DNA of 64,000 nucleotides from Phaseolus vulgaris (lineage: Eukaryota > Streptophyta > Magnoliopsida > Fabales > Fabaceae): assembly GCF_000499845.2 (NCBI RefSeq), contig NC_023749.2:30334626-30398625 (forward strand), read 5' to 3'. Under the pieces are notes generated by a model. That model searched no databases and was not told where the DNA came from. It worked only from the letters and a program-made list of their open reading frames with translations. Position 1 is the stretch's first letter, and the number at the start of each line of letters is the position of its first letter. The translations under genes and the position numbers were made by a program. Below are positions 22,237-33,758 of this stretch, in pieces.

Positions 22237-23074
22237 GTGGAGGGTGCCGTGTAACAGAACTTGTTCGGTCTTGTGGGAACAGGAAGGGTGGGAGTGAGTT
22301 TTTTCGTCCATAGTGAAACAAGGGATCTATGTTCAGTGTTTGGGGTCGTAGTTGGAATGCAACGCTAAACCAATGGCTGAGATTAGTGAATTAAGGGTAA
22401 ATGAGTATAGTGTCCCCTCTGCTAGATCTGTGAAAATGGGATAGGAGAAATTCAATGCGTTTTGAATAAAAATTTGTCAGCATAAGGGGCAGTAGAAGGA
22501 TGTAGGGAGGGTTTAGGATTTAGGGTTTAGGGTGTGCTGGAGTGGCAGCAAGGATTGATCCAATTAGATGGAAGGAGCTCGGTGACTTGTTCAATAATTT
22601 CACTCTATGGCTATATGGACTTGGAACATGGTTTCTGGCCTAAGAACCATGGTGTGTTTCTGCAGGTGCTGTAGTGTGTTACGTTGTAGGCTTAATTTCG
22701 TTTACTCCTGCAGGTTACGTGGTATTGGAGAGGAAGACATAGGGGTCTTCCCTATATAAGTGCAGAGCTAAGTTTTGATGGTTTACTCCTTGCCAATACA
22801 AGTACAGGGGGCAGGACTATCAGCTGGCTTTGAGGCCACGAAGCAACTGGAGTTGTGGAGTGGAACGCTGGTTCGTGGAAGATAGGTGTGCGTGTGGACT
22901 GCAGTCACAACACTTCATGCAGCTTGGGTGCTTAGTTGTTACATCTTTTGGAGCTAAGGCTGCAGGGTCTTTGTTATGTAGCAGCTGAAGTTGTGGTAAC
23001 TACGTTTGGCATAGTCTATAGGTGGATGAAAGATGGTTTTTAAGATTGCCATCCTTCGTATGCTCAAAGGTTTT
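22237..23074 (+). other. LINE 3' UTR, first part
   Basis: No coding potential. It is rich in GTGG/TTGTG words, as is common in plant LINE 3' UTRs. It stops at the TSD GTTTT (23070-23074) and continues at 41991-42477 with CTCTCTTGATGC. Confidence 0.6.
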
Positions 23075-23390
23075 TGTTGAACCAAATGGTGTTCAAGCTT
23101 TGAAGAATCCAAATCCTTTGAAGGATGTTGAAGCCTCTGCTGTGCTTGATGTTGTTGTGCTGGTTTAAGCTTTGTTCTGGGGTAGTTTATATGTTGTAAT
23201 TCACCCTATGATTAAATTTAAAGCATTAGCATTCTCAATCTTTGTGAAAACAAAATGATTTCAAACTAAGTAAAAACAACCGATTGTTTTGTCGAAACAA
23301 CCGATTGTTTGTACTTAGGTGTTTTGAGAAAAAGTTTGAAAACTGTTTAGAATGGTTAAACTGTTAAGTACCAAAACAACCGATTGATTT
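23075..23390 (+). repeat. 5' LTR of the gag-only element, truncated
   Basis: Matches the first ~316 bp of the complete LTR at 40860-41990, then changes at CCGATTGATTTG straight into gag (TCAAAGTTTGAAAAAG). The rest of the LTR, the primer-binding site and the gag start are deleted. Contains three CAACCGATTG motifs. Confidence 0.85.
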
Positions 23391-23582
23391 GTCAAAGTTT
23401 GAAAAAGATGGATCTTTCATTGAGAAGCCATGGTCTCAATGGACTGATGCAGAAAGCAAAAAGGCCAAATTCGATTGCATTGCCAAAAATATTATAACCT
23501 CTGCTTTAAATTCTGATGAGTTTTTCAGGGTCTCACAAAGCAAATCATCAAAAGAAATGTGGGACACTTTGGAATTCACTCA
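23391..23582 (+). pseudogene. Copia-type Gag (UBN2-like), part 1 of 2, 5'-deleted
   Basis: SKFEKDGSFIEKPWSQWTDAESKKA through SKEMWDTLEFTH matches the N-terminal half of the UBN2-type gag domain of plant Ty1/copia elements (W...D, then A...L...I...E...W). It has no start codon because of the upstream deletion. The frame is split by E2 at 23583 and continues at 37095 as EGTNEVKKARKHAL. Confidence 0.75.
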
Positions 23583-24820
23583 TGTTCCGTCCGGTTGATC
23601 GGGACGTCTTCGTGCGCGACCTCAACCGTCAGCTAGGGACTCCTTCCCACTGATTGCCTGTGGATTCCTGCAAAAAAGAGGACAAAGAGGCGCCCTAGCG
23701 ACCGTTTGCACTCCGACGCTCAAGTCAGCCAGCAAGAAACACCAAAAACTTTCCACCTACGTGTCTGAGCACCGCGTGTGGTAGTCTGAAGGTGGTAATA
23801 GAACTGTGTATATGTGTGTGTTGTCTCCTTCAGGCAAAAATATTTCCCAGTCACTTGTACGTAACCTTGAAGCACGAGCAAGCAACTAGAGAGTTCTCTG
23901 GTAAATTTGCTGAAAGTTCCAACCCTTTTTCCAACATTCTCCGCGCTATTTAAACTACCCAAGCATTTAAAGCGTCTTAAAGCGCTTTTAATCACAAACG
24001 TAACGCACTCATTAAAGCGCTTAATTAGAAAACGTAGCGCATTTAAGACGCTGAAACGCTCGGGAGCCATTATAGTACCTGAATGCTCGAAAGGGAAACT
24101 GTATTGAATAACCTTTAATTACCTGGCACCTGACTAAAGGGTGTTTCTATTCTGGCATGGCTGTCGTACACGTGGAGGGCCTCACGACGCCATGGCCCCA
24201 TCCGGGGACGCTTCTGCCCATCTGGGGACGTTTCTACGTGTGAGTCCTCCTGCTGAGAGTGCTACTGCGCTAGGGGTGACTTTTTGGGTGCCAACTCATG
24301 CCCCCAAGTATCTAGTCACTTACTTTGAGAGCGTATCTGCCTTCCTTTTGTACTCTGCACCCGGTTGCCCTGGGCGTGACTTTCCTCTTGAGTCGTATCT
24401 GCCCTACGGGCGTCTCTGGGGCGGCAGGAGCACGTCACGAGTCAAGCTGCCCTTCACTGGTACTATTACTATGGCCTTGAAGCCACCTTTTCCTTCTCTT
24501 TATCGCTGCCCCGTGCTATTGGGACCTGAGGCCTTCCCACGGCGTCGCTCCCTCCATGGTCTTTCCTACCCATGGGTATCGGGGAACCACACCGTGATTG
24601 CCTTACTTTAGCACTGTTTGATCTGGCGACGCCCTGATTGGGCGGCGCCTTCACCTAGGCGACGCCTTGCCTTGGCGACGCTTCTGGTGGGGCGACGCCT
24701 TCACCAGGCGACGCCTCCTCTTGGCATTCCTCCACCTAGGCGACGCCTTGCGTTGACTTTGACTCTCCAGCAATTGACTTTGACCTTGACTTAGTCAACG
24801 CCCGGATACGGGACGGTACA
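23583..24820 (-). repeat. 3' LTR of E2
   Basis: 1238 bp, TGTTCCGTCC...CGGTACA on the plus strand. Contains the conserved 17-bp motif (23709-23725), a cluster of AGCGCT/ACGTAGCGC palindromic words (23965-24060) beside a TTTAAATAG box on the minus strand, and GGCGACGCC minisatellite units (24610-24760). Confidence 0.93.
24610..24760. repeat. GGCGACGCC minisatellite in E2 LTR
   Basis: GGCGACGCC or a one-base variant recurs about seven times with 12-25 bp spacers. The same array is in the other LTR (36890-37020), in E2 internal sequence (30010-30160) and, on the other strand, in the E4 LTR (60625-60772). Confidence 0.8.
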
Positions 24821-24833
24821 CAAGCCCCCCAGT
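24821..24833 (-). promoter_or_regulatory. Polypurine tract of E2
   Basis: ACTGGGGGGCTTG on the minus strand, abutting TGTACC of the 3' LTR; same position and nearly the same sequence as in E1. Confidence 0.75.
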
Positions 24834-25544
24834 CTTAAGCTGAAGACTTGTCTTCAGCGTAAAGACTAAAGCCTCGCCTACGCCGTCCACGTGCCCTCCT
24901 GGTGACGTGTCATTCTCTGCTGACTCAGCAATTTTTCAAATTACTGACGTGACATTTTCTGAACCACAGGGGCATTCTTAATGACTGATTGGACATCCCC
25001 TGAAATGAGGATGATAATACCTTTTGGGCTACCCTTGATCGCGCGCCATGTGGCCCATCGCGCGGCCATCCTCCAGGGACCTTTGCGTTTCCCTTGGGTA
25101 ATTGATCCTCTGACGCGTGGCACGATCCCACGGCCCTAGGTTAGCGCCTCTCGAGTTGCGAAATGTAACGTTTAAGTTACTCCAAACCCCGCGCTTACCC
25201 TACTGTTACATTCATCCACTCTGCAACTTCACACTGTTCATCGCCTTCAAAATCCCTTCTGCAATCGCGATTCTCTTCTTGCTGCACTCGTCTACTGCCT
25301 CCATTCCAACAACAAAGGTACGATCTCGAGTATTCACGAATCTTCCCTTTCGTTGCATTATAGGATTCATTGAACTGCCTGGGACTGTTGTTATTCTCGT
25401 TATTACTGCATTTCTCCGCTTCTTCTTCCTCCTCTGATTTTTCTCGCGTGGGTGACGCTTCCTGGGGTTCTTTCCCCTTCTTGCCATGGCGAAACTTGCT
25501 AAACCCTTTTTCTTCTGTTCTTTCTCCAGCTATCTATTTTCACC

Positions 25545-27821
25545 ATGACACGCACGAACGCGGAGCCTGATCCTTCTCCCACGACCCCCGAGTCCAACTA
25601 CAAAGCCTTCTACCCCTGGGCCCCCGACGAGCTCCTGAGTGAATGCACCAGCCTGACTTCTTTCCAGGACCTGGAAGCTCACCGGGGGGATCCCCATTTG
25701 TACAACTTTAACGCCTTCTGCCGCACCCACGACGCCCACATTTCCGTCCGTCCCGGCAGGCCTGGGGAACCTGTTTGTTTGGACGACAAACCTAGAAAGG
25801 GGAAACCCTTTTTCTTCATGTACCAGACCGTGTTCAAGCGCGTAGGAGTGCGTCTCCCGTTCACTCCCTTCGAACGGGAGCTTCTTACTGAAATCAACAC
25901 TGCCCCCGCCCAGCTTCATCCCAACAGCTGGGCATTCGTGAGGGGCTTTCAAATTCTTTGTGGATACCTGGGCATCCCCCCTTCTGTAGATATCTTCCTG
26001 CATTTCTTTGAGGTGAAGAAACAGGGGAAAAGCTTCTGGGTAAGCTTTTCCGGGATCGCAGGCAGGATCCTCCTATCCCTTTTCCAGAATTCTTATAAAA
26101 ACTGGAAAGGGAAATTCTTCAAGGTGTACAGCGCCAAGCACGATCCTACAGCTTTGGATGGCTTCCCCCTTTACTGGACGGAGCGCCCTAAATTGCTCAG
26201 GGCCAAGACCTTGGAAGAGCTATCTCCCGCCGATAGGGTGGTAAGCAAAGCCTTGGCTGGGTTGGGGATCGTTTTTAATACCTTGAAGCTGGTCGCTAGC
26301 GAGTACAACGCTCACGCCCTGACCACCTACTTTGGTAAGGGGCTCTCCCGTCGTCTTTTGTTGTGAACAGCCTGCTATAGAGTGTTTGTTTCCCCATACT
26401 ATCGTGCTCGTTTTACACTGTGCCATGTTACTTGCATTTCACGTCTCTATTGTGAATTTGCATAGCTGCTTTAGTACTAACTCTTGCTGCTTGGCCTGTC
26501 TTGATGTAGGATCGGTGATGGGCGCTTCCAAGAGAATGATGCTGGTGAAGGCCATGAAGGAGGCACGCGCCGCCAAGGCGGGCGCCTCCTCCACCCCTGC
26601 TGCCGATCCGGTTTCCCCGCTGATTCTGTCGCCGCCTCCTCCGACCACCGTCGAGGCTATCTTGAGTTCACCTCCGTCATCTCCTCGCAGCCTTGCAGCA
26701 CTTCAGACTCCTTGCTCTCCACTACCCATCGTCGTTGTTCCCCTAGCCGCGGCCTCGTCACCGGCTCCAACCCCCCTTGACAAAGGGAAGCGGGTTTTGG
26801 AGGTTCTTTCAGATGACGAGGACTCTGAAGGCGTGGCTCCCTTCAGAAGAAGAAAATCTGCGCGGGTTCCTCTTTCGGTAGAGGCGTCGCCCCAGGGAGG
26901 GAACCCCTTCATGGATAACCCCCCGAGTGCGACCTCACTTCCCCCCATGACACTCCACGAAGAAAGGGGGGAAGGCGCCGAATCTGCCCCGCCTCCGCCG
27001 CCGGCAGAAACCATGGCTTCCCCTGCTTCCGTCGCTGCCGCCCCTGACTTCATCGCCATCCCTCCTCCGATTATGCATCTAATGAGGGGCTTCAGCGGCG
27101 GGACTCTGCCAGAGGGCACAGACAGGAAGGAAGGCATGCCCTTCTACCTGGGGGCCTTCCTGGCGGTGGCCCTTGAATGGCGCGCCAGGCCAGAAACGCG
27201 GTCTTGCAAGCTCAAACTCTCCAGGCCTTGGAAACAAAAGCAACTACCCTGGAAGAGGAAATGAGGACCCTGGGCCGCCAGAACGAAGCTTATCAAACTT
27301 CTCTGAAACAAATACAAGAGTCCAAAGCAGAAACGGAGAGACAACTGGCAGAGGCATTGGAGCTCCAGGCTGGCTTCTACGCTCGGGAAGTTGCTCTTCA
27401 GGTCCAAGTAACGGGTCTTCAGGAACTGGTCAAAACGGATGCAGAAACTCGAAAGGACCTAAAGGACCGTTGCTGTGAACAGGCTGCCAAGATGGAGCGG
27501 ATGGAGGGGGAGATGGCCACTCAGGCCAAAGCTATGGACCTACTCCGGGCTGACCACGACAAATTACAGGTCGAGGTCATTCGACTTCGCGTTGAGAAGG
27601 AGGCTCTAGAGAAGCAGGTGGCCTCTGGGGATGCCGCCGTTGAGGAGCTGGAGAAGGAGAAAAGGTCCCTTATCCAGGAGATGGCGGGTACCTTCGAGGA
27701 GGGGTTCCAAGAGGCTCTGACCCAAGCGTCCTGTGAGAACCCTGGCATCAATATTTCAAACTGCGACCCCCTGCACCACGTCGTCGACGGGAAGGTCGTG
27801 CCCATGGACGTGGATGACTGA
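25545..27821 (+). pseudogene. Antisense spliced ORF 1 of E2 ('putative gypsy-type transposon' domain plus coiled coil)
   Basis: Exon 1 25545-26334, intron 26335-26509 (GTAAGG...TGTAG, 175 bp), exon 2 26510-27821; the splice reads YFG-SVMGASK. It is homologous to the E1 antisense ORF, with the intron at the same place. Residues ~25-260 hold the conserved domain (VRLPFTPFERELLTEI, APAQLHPNSWAFVRGF, FLHFFEVKK, GFPLYW). A P/S/A-rich linker follows, then a coiled coil (27177-27760, heptads of Q, E, L) ending DPLHHVVDGKVV, as in E1 (YHEVVDGKLI). One frameshift near 27175 separates linker and coiled coil. A possible further intron in the 5' leader is 25318-25529 (GTACGA...CTCCAG). The role in the element is unknown. 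Confidence 0.82.
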
Positions 27822-28284
27822 ACCGCTGCCTCTCAACTGCCACCTTCAGCTTCACGCTTAACTGCTCTATACATTTCCTTCGTTTTTTACTTTATCTGCT
27901 AAAATTTGTAATTCTTTGAACTATTCGCACTCTTGTTACTGGTTTGGGGCGTTCGCCTGATTCCCTTTATATCTTTGCCACATACGACCCTGCTTGTGCC
28001 ATCTCATTCTCATCTTTCCCTTTACGCGCTTCGATTATTTTATCTGTGTTCTGCCCATTTCTTTCACTTTGTTGGGCGGTTTTGTATGATTGGGAAAGGT
28101 TGCACGTCAACCCTCACGCCCGTGGAGAGGCTCTCTCAGTGATGCCGTATCGTCCACGGGACGTTTCTGATACCTAAGGCTCCTTTCTTTGACCCTTAAC
28201 GCTCGGCGCCCACGCCTAAGGAGAGGACTGCTACAGCAGCACCGTATCGTCCCCGGGTGTCTAAAACGCTGAGTGCTATGGGGG

Positions 28285-28580
28285 GGTCTGTTCCCTCCAT
28301 GGTCTTTCCTTCCCATAGGTATCGGGGAACGCCCTACCAGTGATTTGCTGGCGTTTGGCGGTCTCGTCTCCCTCCACAGTCTTTCCTACCTGTGGGCATC
28401 GGGGAGGCGACGCCTGTGTCTAACTTTGCCTTCTTTGATTTCGTCTCCCTCCACAGTCTTTCCTACCCGTGGGTATCGGGGAAACAACGCCAGTAACTAA
28501 CTCTGCTTCCTTCACTTTCGTCTCCCTCCACAGTCTTTCCTACCTGTGGGTATCGGGGAAGCGACGCCAGTTGGTATTTG
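28285..28580. repeat. Tandem array, about 78-bp unit, inside E2
   Basis: The block CTCCC-TCCA-YRGTCTTTCC-TACC-GTGGGYATCGGGGA recurs four times (about 28290, 28370, 28448, 28525) with variable CGACGCC-containing spacers. One further copy of the block is in each LTR (near 24550 and 36820). Confidence 0.85.
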
Positions 28581-29004
28581 GGTTGGCGACGCCCATGACG
28601 TCTCACGCTGATGTCGCCCTTCACATCCTTCCTGGCGACGCCTCGGGCGTTACCTTTACTTCGACATTGACTTTGATTCTTGCCTTGGTCGATGCCTGAT
28701 GGCAGCGAAGAGCCCAAGGCTTTGTCTGTGCCATCCACGTGGCGCTCCTTGTATAGCTGATGGGACGTTCCGTCATTCGACTTGATCCACGTGGCGCTGC
28801 TTGTATGGTTGATGGGGCATCTAGTCATTCCGTTTTCTGACTCCCGCTGTACCCCTGACTCACTTTCGACGGCGCATCGTACCACTGGATATTCTGCTGA
28901 TACGACGTTTTCTGATTTAAACCAGTGGTGCCAGCGTCATCCTTTCATCTTCTGCCACGTGTATCAATCGTGCGGTGCATCCATCCACGTCGTTTGGCGC
29001 TCTA

Positions 29005-29192
29005 ACCGCTTTATTTAACTCTTCAAGCTTTGGAACTATCTTCATCATTTTCTCACTCTTCATAACCTACTTGCGTTCTTTCTTCTTGCACCCTTTCTTC
29101 TTGCACCCTTTCTTCTCTGTCGAAGGTTCGTTCTAGCCTTCGCTCCCCTCACTCAACTCTTGCATTTCTGGCAGTCCTGATCTTGTTAGAGA
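29005..29192 (+). promoter_or_regulatory. Candidate promoter and leader of antisense ORF 2 in E2
   Basis: CTTTATTTAAC at 29009-29019 is TATA-like and is followed by a CT-rich leader with a short direct repeat (CTTCTTGCACCCTTT twice, near 29083 and 29098), then ATG 29193. The arrangement resembles that before the E1 antisense ORF. Confidence 0.4.
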
Positions 29193-29813
29193 ATGTCATT
29201 TCACGCTGCTTCCTCGAGGGTTCGCCCCAAAGACTTGTACCCTTGGGTTTTTGGGTTGTGCACCCTCGGTTGACCTCTTTCTTCACTTCTTTGAGGTGAA
29301 GAGGCAGAGACACAACCTCTGGGTAACTCTCAGCAATGTACCCGGAAGAGTTCTCTTCACACCCTTTCAAAGCTCGTTCACGGGGTGGAAAGGCCGGTTC
29401 TTCAAGATCTGCCGTACTGATCTTGTTCCCGACGCTCTGGATGGGTTTCCGCTGTACTGGGTGAGAGAGGAAAAGGTCCTCAAAGCCAAACCCCTCAAGA
29501 ATCTGGCTCCAAGTGATCAAATAGCTTGCCGGATTCTTGCTGAGGCGGGAGGTTTTGACTCTGCAACGGTGATCAGCCTGGAGTTCAACGCTGGGAGTCT
29601 TGAGAAGTACATACGTAAGAACCACTGCCTTAGGAAACTCGACCTTCGTTACTTTCTAACTGTGCCTGTCTTTCTTCATGGTGTCTCTAACACGTCTTTT
29701 CCCCTGGTGCAGGTTCGAAACTAAACCAAGAAAAGAGGACACGACTTACTCGAGCGCTGCGGGCTGGAAAAGGGGCTTCGCCTTCCTCCGGTGATGACTC
29801 TGATGAGCGCTGA
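29193..29813 (+). pseudogene. Antisense spliced ORF 2 of E2, internally deleted paralogue of ORF 1
   Basis: Starts MSFHAASSRVRPKDLYPWVF, then an internal deletion with frame change joins it to GCAPSVDLFLHFFEVK near 29251; much of the conserved domain is lost but GWKGRFFKI and GFPLYWV remain. A GT...AG intron at 29615-29712 (98 bp) sits at the same place as in ORF 1. Exon 2 is short (SKLNQEKRTRLTRAL ... DDSDER, stop at 29811) and lacks the linker and coiled coil. It is clearly related to ORF 1 but diverged, so it is an older duplication or a second acquisition. Confidence 0.72.
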
Positions 29814-30009
29814 GAAATGGCTTGTTCGTGTTTTTGCATGATTTGTAGCGTTTGTGTCGTTTGTGCTGCTCCCATTGTATTGAACATTGCTTGTAACAAC
29901 AACTTTTCAATGTCATACTTGATTTTTGTAACGCTACTTTACTTTGCATATGCTTCATGTACTGCGTGCTTTCTTTTCGTCTCGTTCTTCCAACGATGCA
30001 TGCCTTCAC

Positions 30010-30160
30010 TTCACTTGGGCGACGCCTGCTCAGGGCGACGCCCTTATCTAGGTGACGCCTTCTTTCTGAGCGACGCCATGACCGGGGCGACGCCCTCTTT
30101 CTTGGCGACGCCATGACCTGGGCGACGCCTTCTTGCTTGGCGACGCCATGGCCTAAGCGG
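30010..30160. repeat. GGCGACGCC minisatellite in E2 internal region
   Basis: About nine copies of GGGCGACGCC-type words with spacers such as ATGACC and TTCTTTCT; same word as in the U3 region of the LTRs. Confidence 0.8.
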
Positions 30161-30323
30161 CGCATCACATTACTTCTAACAAGGAAAGATAAAGGCTGAA
30201 AACCAAGGCACTTCTTTTTCTCAACTGGTTTTTCCTTTTATTAGGGTGACCTCGTTAAAAAAAACCCCGAAAGGGAAAAAGAGCGTTCCCTTCAACTAAA
30301 TTGTTACATACTGCTTACATAAG

Positions 30324-33300
30324 TCAACTGAAATAAAATTTTAAGTTGGCTGCATTCCAACTGCGCGGGATAGGGCCTCCATCTAAGGTCTCCAGGTTGT
30401 ACGAACCATTGCCCTTAGCCTCAGTAACCCTGAAAGGCCCGGTCCACTTGGGAGACAACTTATTCTCCAACTCGTATGGGTGGGCTTTCCTCATCACTAG
30501 GTCGCCCACCTGAAACTGTCGCGGCTTTACCTTAGAGCTGTATTGCCGCTCTACTCTTCTCTTCATCGCTTCAGCTTTTATTCTAGCTTCTTCCCTGGCC
30601 TCTTCTAGCAGATCCAGGTTTACCCGCCTCTCTTCATTGGACTCCTCCACCACAAAGTTTTGAAAACGTGGTGAGCTTTCATGTATTTCTACTGGAATCA
30701 TCGCGTCCGACCCGTACACCAAACTGAAAGGCGTCTCCATAGTAGAGGATTGGGGGGTGGTGTGATAGGCCCATACGATCCTTGGTACCTCTTCCGCCTA
30801 CGCCCCTTTGGCTTTCTCCAACCTTCTTTTTAACCCCCTCAGCAGAACTCTGTTTGCCGATTCTACCTGCCCATTAGTCTGGGGGTGCTCAACTGATGCA
30901 AACACCTGTTTGATTCCTACTTCAGCACACAGATTTCTCAACTGCTGACTGGCAAACTGGGTCCCGTTGTCAGATATCAGGCGCCTGGGTACGCCAAAGC
31001 GACACACAATGTTTCTCCACACGAAATGCTGTACCTTATGCGCCGTGATCTGTGCCACGGGCTCTGCCTCTATCCACTTAGTGAAGTATTCGATGGCGAC
31101 GATCAGATACTTCATCTGCCTGATTGCCAGTGGGAAAGGGCCCAGGATGTCAATTCCCCATGTATGGAAAGGCCACGGGCTGTATATGGACCGCAACTCT
31201 TCTGGCGGCGCCTTGTGCCAGTCGGCGTGCTTTTGGCATTGCTTACACCGCTGGGCGTGCCGTGCGCAATCCTCTTTCACTGTTGGCCAGAAGAAACCTG
31301 CGCGTATTACCTTGGAGGCTAAGGATCTTCCTCCTACATGGCTTCCGCAGATGCCCTCGTGTAGCTCCGCCATTATCCTGGTGCACTCATCGCCACTGAT
31401 GCATGTTAGGATAGGGTGAGTGAAGTCGTGCCTGAACAGCACCCCATCCACCAAAGTATATCTTGCGGCATTTCTTTTGACTTTTTTACCCTCTTCAGGG
31501 TCCACTGGAAGAGCCCCATCCGCCAGGTATCGTTTATAGGGCGTCGTCCAGGTGTCTCCCTTGGACAAAACACAGACCTGCATCCGCTCTTCCTCAGGCA
31601 CACCCGCGTATACGCTGATGCGGGGCGCCCTCTGCGTATCTTGGGTCAAAGAGGAATGACTCCTCGGCCTTCCCCTTGATGTATAAATCTGGAGGACATC
31701 CACCCTGTTGTCTCCCACGAATCGACGCGGAGCTTTGAGGGTTTCCTGGATCACTGTCCTCTGTCTACCCCCCTTGCCTGAGCTGGCCAGCTTTGCGAGC
31801 AGGTCAGCTCTGGCATTCTGCTCCCTCGGGACGTGTATCAACTCAAGAGCGTTGAACGCCCCCCTCAACAACTGGACGTATTTTAGATACGCCGCCATCT
31901 GTGGGTCCTTCGCCTGGAACTCACCCGACACCTGCCCCGTAATCAACTGAGAGTCGCTCTTCACCAGGAGGTTCTGTGCGCCCATCTCCTTGGCCAAGAG
32001 CATTCCTGCTATCAGGGCTTCATATTCTGCCTGATTGTTGCTTGCCTTGAAGGCGAAATGCAAGGCCTGCTCGATCAGTATGCCGTCGGGTCCCTCCAAG
32101 ACTATTCCTGCACCGCTCCCTTGTTGGTTTGAAGAGCCATCAACCGAGAGCAGCCACTGCGAACTCGCTTCCACCTCTTGCTCACCTCCGGGCGAAAGTT
32201 CTGCTACAAAATCCGCGTACACCTGCCCTTTGATGGATCCTCTAGGCTCGTACTGGATGTCGAATTCTGACAGTTCCACTGCCCAGCGTACCATTCTTCC
32301 TGCCACATCGGGTTTCTGCAGCACTTTCTGTATAGGGAGATTGGTAATCACCACCACCGTAAAAATGTGGAAGTAATGACGGAGCCTCCTAGCAGAGAAC
32401 ACTACCGCCAGCGCCGCCTTCTCTAGTGCTTGGTACCTTGTCTCAGCCCCCTGTAAGGCCTTACTTACGAAGTAGATGGGCTTCTGACTCTGGTCCTGCT
32501 CTTGGACCAACACAGAACTGATGGCCCGCTCCGTCACAGTAAAATACAACCGGAGGGGCACGCCCGTTACCGGCTTGCAGAGGACCGGTGGCGTCGCCAG
32601 GTACTCCTTTAGCTTAACGAAAGCCGTTTCGCATTCATCAATCCATGCAAAGTGACTGTTTCTCTTTAGGCACTGGAAGTACGGGTGCCCCTTTTCTCCT
32701 CCGGCGGAAACAAACCTCGAGAGCGCCGCCATCCGCCCTGTCAACTGTTGCACCTCCTTTACCGATGTCGGGCTCCGCATGGCGATAATAGCCGCACATT
32801 TGTCGGGGTTCGCCTCTATCCCCCTCTCGGTGAGCAGAAAACCCAAGAACTTACCGACCTCTACCCCGAAAACACACTTCTCGGGGTTCAACTTGAGACG
32901 GTACTTGGATATTGTGTGGAACAGCTCTTCCAGGTCTGCCATGTGCTGCACCCTATTTTGCGACGCCACCACCATGTCGTCCACATAAGCGTACACATTC
33001 CTGCCAAGCATTGGCGCCAGGACCTTGTCCATTAGCCTCTGGTACGTGGCGCCCGCATTTTTCAGCCCAAAGGGCATCACCTTATAGCAATAACTGCATG
33101 TCTCGGTCATGAATGCAGTCTTGCTCTCGTCTCTTGGGTGCATCTTAATTTGGTTGTACCCTGAAAAGGCGTCCAAGAAACTTAGCACCTTGCTGCCGAA
33201 CGCACTGTCTACTAAGGCGTCGATGCTGGGCAACGGATACGAGTCCTTTGGGCATGCCTTATTCAGGTCCGTGAAGTCAACACACATCCTCCACTTTCCG

Positions 33301-33758
33301 TTCGCCTTTTTCACCAAGACGACGTTGGCGAGCCACTCAGGGTACTGAATCTCCCTGATGTGGCCAGCGCTCAGCAGCTTCTGCGTTTCGTCTTTCACCA
33401 CCTGTTGTCGTTCCTCATTGAACTTCCTCCTTCTCTGACGCACGGGGCGGACCGTGGCGTCCATGCTGAGGTGGTGACACAGGAAATCGGGGTCGATGCC
33501 TGGCATATCCGAGGCGGACCATGCGAAGGCATCCAGGTGGCGTGAAATCACTCCTGCCACCCCCTCCTGTTCTTCTGGGCTTAGCGAACTTCCTAATTTG
33601 AAAGTTTTGCCGCCAATCTCCCTTTCTATGGCGTTAGCTGCAGGCTGTTCCCTGCTATCATCTTCGACGGGCGCCGCCTCTTCGACGGGTGCCGCTTCTT
33701 CGACGGGCGCCGCCTCTTCCGCGAGCGCCGCGTCGTCAGGGCCTTCCTCCATTGGCAC
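30324..33758 (-). pseudogene. E2 pol: reverse transcriptase, dual RNase H and integrase, nearly intact
   Basis: The main frame is 33758-30798 (986 codons). It opens with an acidic EEAAPVEE repeat linker, then RT (FTDLNKACPKDSYP, FLDAFSGYNQIKMH, the catalytic YVDD in AYVDDMVVAS), the gypsy RNase H (YQALEKAALAVV), a second RNase H (WLLSVDGSSNQQGSGAG, VKSDSQLITGQV), and integrase with zinc finger HEGICGSHVGG ... CKQCQ and core WGIDILGPFP, SDNGTQFAS, QTNGQVESAN. A TAG at 30798 (W in related copies) interrupts the core just before AEEVPRIVW; the C-terminal domain continues in frame to 30324 (LSPKWTGPFRVTEAKG). All catalytic residues of RT and the DDE triad are present. Confidence 0.92.

Noticed and set aside
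24141..24611. 156-codon frame, repeated identically at 36410-36880
   Set aside because: Lies wholly inside both LTRs of E2, antisense to the element, no domain; it persists only because the LTRs are near-identical.
28285..28580. CRISPR-like appearance of regular repeats
   Set aside because: Plant retrotransposon context, degenerate ~78-bp units with related spacers, no cas genes; an ordinary tandem repeat.
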